64,000 bases of DNA. Source: Longimicrobium terrae. GTDB lineage: Bacteria > Gemmatimonadota > Gemmatimonadetes > Longimicrobiales > Longimicrobiaceae. The notes below the pieces were generated by a model. The model ran no database searches. It was not told where the DNA came from and saw nothing but the letters and a program-made list of their open reading frames with translations. How positions within the stretch are numbered: the first letter of the stretch is position 1; each line of letters begins with the position of its first letter. The position numbers were made by a program, and so were the translations under genes. Below are positions 54,737-61,844 of the stretch, piece after piece. Location: positions 41,447-105,446 of the forward strand of contig NZ_JACHIA010000012.1 in the NCBI RefSeq assembly GCF_014202995.1. Direction: 5' to 3'.

Positions 54737-56584
54737 ATGAAGCGATCCACACGCTGGCTCGGCGCCTCGTGCGTTCTGCTCGCGGCGTGCGCGCCCGCCG
54801 CGCAGGTGCCCGCCGGCCCGGCCCCCGCCGCTACGCCCGCAGCGACGCCGGGCATGACGGGGCCCATCGCCGTCCCCACCATCGCCGCCAACCCGGCGGA
54901 TTCGCTCGCCGCCCAGGTCACCTCGCTGGCGAACGAGCTGATGCAGCGGATGCTGACCCGCAGCCCGGAACTCGCCACCTTCATTGGCCTTCCCGGATTC
55001 CGCCACGACCGGCTGAGCGATGGTTCGCTCCCCGCGCTCGCCCGCTACCAGGCGGAAGACGACGCCTTCTACCGCCGCGTGCTGGCGCTTCCGACGGAGC
55101 CGCTGGCGGGCCGGCCGGAGGGCGTCACCCTGGGCTTTCTGCGCGAGGCCGCGCAGAGCGACGCGCAGGGCCGCGTGTGCCGCAACGAGCTGTGGTCCGG
55201 CGTGAACCAGATGCTGGGCTGGCAGGTGCAGCTGGCGCAGCTGGCGGAGGTGCAGCCGATCGGGACGGACGACCTGCGCGCGCAGGCGCTCACCCGCTGG
55301 CACGGGCTTCCGAACGCCATCGACACGGAGATCGTGAACCTGCGCGAGGGGCTGCGGATGGGGTACAGCGCGCCCAAGGTGAACGTGCGCCGCGTAATTC
55401 AGCAGCTGGACGCGCTGCTGGCGACGCCGGCGGCCACCTCGCCCTTTTCGTCTCCCGCCACGCGCGACAGCACGCCGGCCTTCCGCACGGCACTGGTGGG
55501 CGTGGTGCAGACGGAGCTGTATCCCGCCATCCGGCGGTACCGCGACTTCATCGCGAACGAGTACCTGCCCGCCGCGCGCGAGCAGATCGGCGTGGGCAAC
55601 AACCCGAACGGGACGGACTGCTACCGCGCGCAGGTGCGCTCGCTGACCACGCTGGACGTGCCGGCGCGTGAAATCCACCAGATCGGGCTGGACCAGATGG
55701 CCCGCATCCAGGCGGAGATGAAGACCATCGCCCGCCGCAGCTTCAACACGGACGACGTGCCGGCGCTGCTGGAGCGGCTGCGGACCGATCCCCAGTACCT
55801 GTTCCACTCGCGGCAGGAAATGATGGACTACGCCGGCGCGGCCATCGCCCGCGGCAAGGCGGCCATGCCCCGCTACTTCGGGCGCCTGCCCCGCGCGGAC
55901 GTGCGCATCGAGCCGTATCCCGCCTTCTCGGAGGCGTCGCAGTCCGGCGCCAGCTACGAGCAGCCGGCCGACGACGGCTCGCGCCCTGGCATCTACCGGC
56001 TGAACACGTACGAGGCCGAGAAGCAGAGCAAGGTGGGCGTGGAGTCCACCGCGTTCCATGAGAGCATTCCGGGGCACCACCTGCAGCTGGCGATCGCGCA
56101 GGAGCGGCAGAACGTGCATCCGCTCACCCGCTTCATGGGCAACTCCGGCTTCGCGGAGGGATGGGGATTGTACGCAGAGCGGCTGGCGGATGAGATGGGG
56201 CTGTTTTCGTCGGACCTGGACCGCCTGGGGCTGCTGAGCAACGAGGCCCTGCGCGCCGCGCGGATGGTGGTGGATCCGGGGATGCACGCGCTGGGATGGA
56301 GCCGCCAGCAGGCCATCGACTACATGCTGCGCAACACGGCGGAGAATCAGGGTTCCGTGGAAAACGAAGTGGACCGCTACATCGGCTGGCCGGGCCAGGC
56401 GACGGCGTACATGCTGGGCAACCTGGAGATCCGCCGCCTGCGCGAGATGGCGGAGCGCGAGCTGGGCCCGCGCTTCGACATCCGCGAGTTCCACGACCAC
56501 GTGCTGCAGGACGGCACGGTGACGCTGCCCATGCTGCGCGCGACGATCGAGCGGTGGGTGGCGGCAAAGAAGGCGGGGGCGTAA
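54737..56584 (+). CDS. DUF885-family lipoprotein, putative metallopeptidase
   Basis: A 615-aa exported protein. The lipobox LLAAC places Cys18 as the lipidated residue; a ~30-residue Ala/Pro/Thr linker follows. The rest is the mostly helical DUF885 domain, with the family's zinc-peptidase-like motif in STAFHESIPGHHLQLA (HES..GHH, near residue 440) and downstream EGWGLYAERLADE that likely gives the third ligand. Enzymatic activity is inferred from the motif. Start at ATG 54737. It stands alone, followed by a GGGAATA run. Confidence 0.88.
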   Translation: MKRSTRWLGASCVLLAACAPAAQVPAGPAPAATPAATPGMTGPIAVPTIAANPADSLAAQVTSLANELMQRMLTRSPELATFIGLPGFRHDRLSDGSLPALARYQAEDDAFYRRVLALPTEPLAGRPEGVTLGFLREAAQSDAQGRVCRNELWSGVNQMLGWQVQLAQLAEVQPIGTDDLRAQALTRWHGLPNAIDTEIVNLREGLRMGYSAPKVNVRRVIQQLDALLATPAATSPFSSPATRDSTPAFRTALVGVVQTELYPAIRRYRDFIANEYLPAAREQIGVGNNPNGTDCYRAQVRSLTTLDVPAREIHQIGLDQMARIQAEMKTIARRSFNTDDVPALLERLRTDPQYLFHSRQEMMDYAGAAIARGKAAMPRYFGRLPRADVRIEPYPAFSEASQSGASYEQPADDGSRPGIYRLNTYEAEKQSKVGVESTAFHESIPGHHLQLAIAQERQNVHPLTRFMGNSGFAEGWGLYAERLADEMGLFSSDLDRLGLLSNEALRAARMVVDPGMHALGWSRQQAIDYMLRNTAENQGSVENEVDRYIGWPGQATAYMLGNLEIRRLREMAERELGPRFDIREFHDHVLQDGTVTLPMLRATIERWVAAKKAGA

Positions 56585-56588
56585 CTGC

Positions 56589-56635
56589 GGGGAATAGGGA
56601 ATAGGGAGTAGGGAATAGGGAATAGGAACAGGGAG
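56589..56635. repeat. GGGAATA microsatellite-like run
   Basis: Six imperfect copies of a 7-base word (GGGAATAGGGAATAGGGAGT, then AGGGAATAGGGAATAGG) lie directly after the DUF885 stop. The complementary word run occurs at ~41675-41699. Up to the next gene nothing else is seen. Confidence 0.8.
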
Positions 56636-56772
56636 ATGAGGACGGGGACGGGCTGGTGGATCAAGCCGTCTCTGTCCTCTTCGTTCGATGGCGGCCCGCG
56701 GAATGCGGATTAGCTGCTTCTCAGGATTCGGGGCGCGCCGTGGATGCGGTGCGCCTTTCCACTCATGACACG

Positions 56773-57225
56773 ATGAAAGCCATGCGCATTCTGCTTGCTC
56801 CGGCCGCCCTGCTGTTCGCCGCCGCGTGCTCGGCCGCGCCCGCGACCACGGAATCGCCCGCGCCCATGACGGGCACCGGCACGACGACCGTGACCGCGAC
56901 TTCGACGGGGACCGCAATGCCGGCGGCGGGCGCGCTCAACCCGATGGGCGCGTACTCGTTCACGACGTCCATCGGCGGGGACAACGTGGCGGGAACGGTG
57001 GAGATCGAGGGCGCGCCGGGCGCGTACACGGGCCGCATCGTCACCAGCGTGCTGCCGCCGCTCCCCATCCGCTCCGTCACCGTCAACGGCCAGCAGCTCA
57101 TGCTGACCGCCGACACGCCGAACGGGCAGGTCGCGATGACGTTCAACTTCAGCGGCAACGACTTCACGGGGAACTGGACGCTGGCGGGCGACGGCGGACA
57201 GGTGACCGGCCGCCGCACGCGCTGA
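56773..57225 (+). CDS. Small lipoprotein of unknown function
   Basis: A 150-aa lipoprotein: lipobox LFAAAC with Cys19, a Thr-rich linker of ~30 residues, then a compact beta-rich domain (GAYSFTTSIGGDNVAGTVEI, VTVNGQQLMLTADTPNG, FNFSGNDFTGNWTLAGDGG) that looks like a small lipocalin-type or beta-sandwich fold. No named family recognised. ATG 56773 was used; ATG 56782 would remove only three residues. Followed by an intrinsic-type terminator. Confidence 0.75.
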   Translation: MKAMRILLAPAALLFAAACSAAPATTESPAPMTGTGTTTVTATSTGTAMPAAGALNPMGAYSFTTSIGGDNVAGTVEIEGAPGAYTGRIVTSVLPPLPIRSVTVNGQQLMLTADTPNGQVAMTFNFSGNDFTGNWTLAGDGGQVTGRRTR

Positions 57226-57307
57226 GGCGGACACGCAGCCGCCGCGCACAGCCTGAGGACGGATCCGCAGGCTGCGCCCGCGCTGAGTTCATCCGCATTT
57301 TTTGAAG

Positions 57308-57340
57308 GAGGCCTCTGCCCGCACATCGGGCAGAGGCCTC
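57308..57340 (+). terminator. Hairpin terminator after the small lipoprotein
   Basis: A 14-bp perfect stem, GAGGCCTCTGCCCG (57308-57321) with its complement (57327-57340) around a 5-base loop, is followed by TCTCGTT. It lies 82 bases after the lipoprotein stop. Confidence 0.75.
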
Positions 57341-57561
57341 TCTCGTTCCGCCATCGAGCGAACCCGAAGTTGTCCACGCACGGCAGGGAATCGGGCTCGC
57401 GCGTCGTCATCGGGCTTTCGGCGGCGCGGAAGGTGGCTGATGGTGCCGTGGCTGGTCTCGGCGTTGAGTCACCCGATCGCGTTGTTGGAGAAGTCTGAGT
57501 CCGCTGGGCACTGTGGGGATGGGTTCGTGGGATCGACGGGATTCGGTGCGGCCGCCTTTCC

Positions 57562-57614
57562 AGGAGCGAATGAATTCGCCGCTGGAAAAGCACGAAGTCC
57601 GCCTGCGCGGACTG
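57562..57614. repeat. Partial copy of composite-repeat words
   Basis: AGGAGCGAATGAATTCGCCG carries the diagnostic core of inverted module Q, followed by CACGAAGTCCGCCTGCGCGG, a word also present inside copy 3 at ~52420-52441. The rest of this gap (57341-57708) shows no supportable gene. Confidence 0.7.
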
Positions 57615-57708
57615 TGGCGGATGGATGGGCGCGAGTCGACCAGGTCCGGTGTGGCGGATGGCAGTGATCGATCGAACGCTGCGCTTTGCGCAACGACAAA
57701 TGACGAGA

Positions 57709-57741
57709 GGGGCGGCTCCGAATGGGAGCCGCCCCGCTTTT
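57709..57741. terminator. Terminator between the lipoprotein region and the M16 operon
   Basis: An 11-bp stem, GGGGCGGCTCC (57709-57719) with its complement (57725-57735), is followed by GCTTTT on the plus strand. On the minus strand it lies 46 bases after the M16 operon stop, so it may serve that operon. Confidence 0.7.
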
Positions 57742-57787
57742 CATCAACCGTAACCCAGACCAGCCGAAGCCGGGCGGATGGACAGGG

Positions 57788-59866
57788 TCAGCGCGCCGCC
57801 GTCAGTTCGACAACGACGGGCTGGCCGACGATCTCCTGCTTCACCAGCACGTGCGGCGCATCCACCTTGAGCCACACGGTCATGGGCGCCGAACCGCCCG
57901 TCACGTCCACGCGGTACGCCTGGAACGTCCCCGCGGGTACCGTGACGCTCTCGGCCGCGCCGATCTTGTACGTCACCGGCGCCACGCTGCCGCTGCTGCT
58001 GTTGAACACGGGAATGACAATGGTCTTGCCCGTGGACAGATCGGCGGTGGAAAGCATCAGTTCATCCATCCCGCCGAAGACCGCGCCGGCCGCGGACGCG
58101 TCGTACGTCTTGGCGCCGCCCATCTGCGCCGGAAGCGCCCCGGTGCCGGTGATGCGGCCGTTGGCTACGCGCGCATCCACCTTGCCCTCGAACGGCCCGG
58201 CGTACGTTTCCGCGTAGACGAGCGGCTCGAACGCGGCGCCGAACGTGGCGTCAATCGTCTGCCGCAGCGGCCCGAAGCCGATCACCGCGGAGCGCTTCCA
58301 CCCCGCGCCCTCGCGCGCCAGCGTGTACGACGCCGTGCCGGCCGGGTTGCCCTGCACCATCACGCGGTACTCCTGCACGCCCGCCGCCAGCTTCGTGGCG
58401 TCGAAGCGCTCGGTGGAGGCGCGGACCGTGAGCGCGGACGGATCCATCGCGCGCCCGTCGGCATCCACCAGGTCCACCGGGGCGATGGCCTTGAGCTTGT
58501 CCAGCAGCTGCGCCGCGTCACCCACGACCACGATCTGCAGGCTGTCCGGCCGCAGGTAGCGCGCGGCCACCCGCCGCACATCCGCCGCCGTGACCGCCGC
58601 GATGCGCTCGCGGCGCTGCAGCAGGTCGCTGATGGGCAGGCCGAGCAGGCGCGTGATGGCCACCTCGCCCGCCACCTGCTCCGCCGTAAGGATCTGGATG
58701 GGGAACGAGCCGATCATGTACCCCTTGGCCGCCGTCATCTCCGTATCCGACACCGGCTCCGTCGTCAGCCGGCGGATCTGGACGAGCATCTCGGCCACGG
58801 CGCTGTCGGTGACCGCGGTGCGCGTATCCGCCAGCACCACCAGACGGCCCTGGTTCACGGGGCGGTCCACGTCGGCATAGGCGCCGTACGTCCAGCCGTG
58901 CTGCTCGCGCAGAATGGCGAACAGACGCGCATCGGAGCCGCCGCCCAGCACGCGGTTCATCACCGTGAGCGCGGGGTAGTCCGCCGACGACGGCAGCACG
59001 CCCAGCCGCCCGATGCGGATGCTGGACTGCACCGCGCCCGGCCGGTTCACCAGCGTGATGCGCGTGGGCGACGAAGCGGGCAGCCCGCTGAACGCCAGCC
59101 GCGGCGTCTCACCGCGCGCCCAGCCGCCGAACCAGCGGCGCGCCTGCGCCTCCACGTCGGCGGCGCGCACGTCGCCCGCCACCACCATGAGCGCGTTGCC
59201 CGGGCGGAAGTAGGTGCGGTAGAACTGCGCCAGCATGGGACGGGTGATGGTGCCCAGCGACTCCACCGTCCGCAGCCGGCCGTACGGATGGTTGCCGTAC
59301 AGCTCCTCGGCCAGCCGGCGGTTGGCCAGGGTTCCCGGATCGGCCAGGCGCTGCCGCAGCTGCGAGGCGGAGCGGTCGCGGATGGCGACCACTTCGCTGT
59401 CCGGCAGCGACGCATTCTGCGCCACGTCGGCCACCAGCTCCATGGCGATCGGCAGGTTCTCGCTCAGCACGCTGGCGTAGATGCCGGTGTAGTCCGTGGC
59501 GCTGCCGGCGGAAAGGCGGCCGCCGGTGCTTTCGATGGCCTCCGCCAGCTGCGTGGCCGTGCGCGTCGTGGTGCCGCGCGTCAGCACGTCGCCCAGGATG
59601 TTGGACAGGCCGGCCTGCGAGGCGGGGACGTGCGCGCTTCCCGCGCCCACCAGCAGGCTTACACTGGCCACCGGGTGCGCGTGGTTTTCCACCACGATGA
59701 GGCGCAGCCCGTTGGGGAGCGTCGTCTCGCGGAAGGCGGGAAACTCCAGCGGGCGGGCCGGCAGCGGCGCCGGGGGCGGCTGGCGCTGGGCGAGCGCCGG
59801 GCTGGCGGCCAGCGTGCCCGCGAGGGCGAGCGCGGCAAGCGGCCGCGCGGTCCTGATCTTGTGCAT
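57788..59866 (-). CDS. M16 peptidase-like inactive subunit with extra C-terminal domain
   Basis: A 692-aa exported protein (signal peptide 1-26, SPALAQ). Residues ~40-460 are an M16 (pitrilysin/insulinase) fold, but the catalytic HxxEH is missing: the equivalent segment reads AGLSNILGDVL. The Arg/Tyr region typical of non-catalytic M16 subunits is present (LREQHGWTYGAY). Residues ~490-692 form an added beta-rich domain resembling DUF3108 (EYRVMVQGNPAGTASYTLAR, VTVPAGTFQAYRVDVTGG). It lies 5 bases downstream of the active M16 subunit, implying a heterodimer. The C-terminal extension is not usual for these partners. Confidence 0.87.
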   Translation of the reverse strand: MHKIRTARPLAALALAGTLAASPALAQRQPPPAPLPARPLEFPAFRETTLPNGLRLIVVENHAHPVASVSLLVGAGSAHVPASQAGLSNILGDVLTRGTTTRTATQLAEAIESTGGRLSAGSATDYTGIYASVLSENLPIAMELVADVAQNASLPDSEVVAIRDRSASQLRQRLADPGTLANRRLAEELYGNHPYGRLRTVESLGTITRPMLAQFYRTYFRPGNALMVVAGDVRAADVEAQARRWFGGWARGETPRLAFSGLPASSPTRITLVNRPGAVQSSIRIGRLGVLPSSADYPALTVMNRVLGGGSDARLFAILREQHGWTYGAYADVDRPVNQGRLVVLADTRTAVTDSAVAEMLVQIRRLTTEPVSDTEMTAAKGYMIGSFPIQILTAEQVAGEVAITRLLGLPISDLLQRRERIAAVTAADVRRVAARYLRPDSLQIVVVGDAAQLLDKLKAIAPVDLVDADGRAMDPSALTVRASTERFDATKLAAGVQEYRVMVQGNPAGTASYTLAREGAGWKRSAVIGFGPLRQTIDATFGAAFEPLVYAETYAGPFEGKVDARVANGRITGTGALPAQMGGAKTYDASAAGAVFGGMDELMLSTADLSTGKTIVIPVFNSSSGSVAPVTYKIGAAESVTVPAGTFQAYRVDVTGGSAPMTVWLKVDAPHVLVKQEIVGQPVVVELTAAR

Positions 59867-59871
59867 GGCGA

Positions 59872-61236
59872 TTACTCCTGGGCGGCGGCGGCGGGAACCA
59901 CCGTCACCACGATGCGGTTCTGCGGAGACAGGTAGCGCTCGGCCACGCGGCGGATGTCGTCGCGGGTGACGGCCATGAACGGCTCCAGACTGCGGTTGAT
60001 GTAGGCCGGGTCGCCGTAGTAGTGCGTGGCGTACTGCAGCGCCTCGGCGGTGCCGTGCGGAACCTGGCGCTCAAAGATCTGCTGGGCGCGCATTCCGTTT
60101 CGCGCCTTGACCAGCTCTTCCTGCGTCACGCCGTCGCGGCGGATGCGCGCGATTTCCTCATCGAACAGCGTCTGCAGGCGCGCGGGCTCCACGCCCTGCG
60201 CCGCGTTCAGCCAGTACATGGCCGCGCTGGGTCCGCGGTTGGTGAGGAACAGCGGCGTGATGCCGATGGCGGCCTTTTCCTGGTCCACCAGCCGGTCGTC
60301 CAGCCGCGCGTTCTCGCCGCTGCTGAGGATGGAGTTGAGCAGCGAAACCGCCGCGTAGTCCGGTTCCGTGGGCGCCGGAATGCCGTAGGCGATCATCACC
60401 GCCGGGAGCGGGGCGCGCGTGTCCTGGATGGTGCGCGCCTGCGGCAGGTGGGTGAAGGGCTGCGTGCAGGTGGTGCGCGGCGCTTCGGGGGCCGACGGAA
60501 TGTCGCCGAAGTACTGCGTGATCATCTGCTTCGCCTGCGCCGGGTCGAATCCGCCGGCCAGGGTGAGCGTGGCGTTGTTAGGCGCGTAGTAGGTGCGGAA
60601 GAAGCTCTTTACGTCATCCAGCGACGCCGCGTTCAGGTCGTCGAACGAGCCGATGATGCTGTGGGCGTACGGAAAGCAGGTTTCCTGGTTGAACACGCCC
60701 ATGATCGTTTCGTACATCGCGCCGACGTACGCCTGGTTGTCGATGCGCTGGCGCTTTTCTTCCTGCACCACGGCGCGCTGGTTGTCCAGGTTTTCCTGCG
60801 TGACGGCCAGCGAGCGCATGCGGTCCGCTTCCAGCCACAGGCCCAGGTTGAGCCGGTTGCTGGGCAGCGTCTGGTAGTAGTTGGTGCGGTTCCACTCGGT
60901 GGTGCCGTTCTGCATGTCGCCGCCGGCGCGCTCCACCAGGACGAAGTGGTCGCCGCGGGGGACGTTGGCGGAGCCCTGGAACATCATGTGTTCAAAGAGG
61001 TGCGCAAAGCCGGTGCGCCCCTTGGGCTCGTCGCGCGAGCCGACGTCGTACCACACGTTCACGGCCACGGCGCCCACGGCGGGGTCCGGGGCCAGAATGA
61101 CCCGCAGGCCGTTGGGCAGCCGGTACGTTTCAAGGTCCACGCGGCCCGCCTGCCCGGTCTGGGCGGCCAGCGGTGCCGACGCGGCGCCCAGCAGGGCAAG
61201 AACGGCGATGCCGCTCCGCACCAGGCGTTTGTTCAT
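59872..61236 (-). CDS. M16 family zinc peptidase, active subunit
   Basis: A 454-aa exported metallopeptidase. Signal peptide 1-25 (APLAAQ). The inverted zinc motif HLFEH is at 79-83 (GFAHLFEHMMFQGSA), with the distal Glu in AVVQEEKRQR about 75 residues later. The second M16 domain follows. The start at ATG 61236 is supported by GGAGG 4-5 bases upstream. It leads a two-gene operon with the inactive subunit, and the composite repeat copy 4 lies upstream. Confidence 0.93.
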   Translation of the reverse strand: MNKRLVRSGIAVLALLGAASAPLAAQTGQAGRVDLETYRLPNGLRVILAPDPAVGAVAVNVWYDVGSRDEPKGRTGFAHLFEHMMFQGSANVPRGDHFVLVERAGGDMQNGTTEWNRTNYYQTLPSNRLNLGLWLEADRMRSLAVTQENLDNQRAVVQEEKRQRIDNQAYVGAMYETIMGVFNQETCFPYAHSIIGSFDDLNAASLDDVKSFFRTYYAPNNATLTLAGGFDPAQAKQMITQYFGDIPSAPEAPRTTCTQPFTHLPQARTIQDTRAPLPAVMIAYGIPAPTEPDYAAVSLLNSILSSGENARLDDRLVDQEKAAIGITPLFLTNRGPSAAMYWLNAAQGVEPARLQTLFDEEIARIRRDGVTQEELVKARNGMRAQQIFERQVPHGTAEALQYATHYYGDPAYINRSLEPFMAVTRDDIRRVAERYLSPQNRIVVTVVPAAAAQE

Positions 61237-61455
61237 GCAGCCTCCAACTGAGGGGGTTTGATGAGAACAACTGCGGGCCCGCGAGGTTCCGGCTGCGGGC
61301 CCGTGCCGCCGCGAACCGCGCGGCGTGACGGACGGGAAGTGCACCAATCTGACACCGCGCCCGCCGTACGTAAACGTCCGGGCGAAGATTCAGGGCGGAA
61401 ACGGTGGGATGGAGGTCCGCGCGGGGGAGGCTCCGGCGCGGAACGCGGGCTCCAG

Positions 61456-61748
61456 GGCGGCCCCCACCCGGGCCGGCACCACCGGCCCACCCTCCCCCAA
61501 AAAAGACTGGGGGAGGGTTGTCGGGGCGGATGGGTTCGGTGCGGGAACCGGAGTTTGTCGCGTGAGCGGAGTGGGGTTGAGCGAATAAATCCGCCGCTCC
61601 AAAAGCGGAAAGCCCCGACTCATGGCCGCTGACGCGTCCACGATCGGGCCTTCAACTGCATTCGGGACACGCGCCGGGCTGGTGTGTGCTCCCTCTCCCA
61701 CATCTGTTCGTGGGAGAGGGTCGTCGTGCGCAGCACGCGGGGTGAGGC
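61456..61748. repeat. Composite intergenic repeat, copy 4
   Basis: Order on the plus strand is S (~61456-61530), inverted Q (61579-61662), inverted P (61681-61748), which is exactly the reverse complement of the P-Q-inverted S order in copy 3. The S module is almost identical to that at 8852-8925. It occupies the gap between the M16 operon start and the uvrA stop. Confidence 0.85.
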
Positions 61749-61807
61749 CCCAGCCGGCGGCCACACGATCCTTCGCCGCCCCCGCCCCGTTCTCCTCCCC
61801 GTGTCCC

Positions 61808-61844
61808 TCGCACTCACGAACCCAGCACCCCGCACTCACGCACT
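61808..61844. repeat. GCACTCACG microsatellite-like run overlapping the uvrA stop
   Basis: CGCACTCACGAACCCAGCAC then CCCGCACTCACGCACTT repeats the word seen at 31468-31498 and, inverted, at 13212-13247. The uvrA stop codon and its last two codons lie within the run, so the repeat has probably shaped the C-terminus. Confidence 0.7.
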
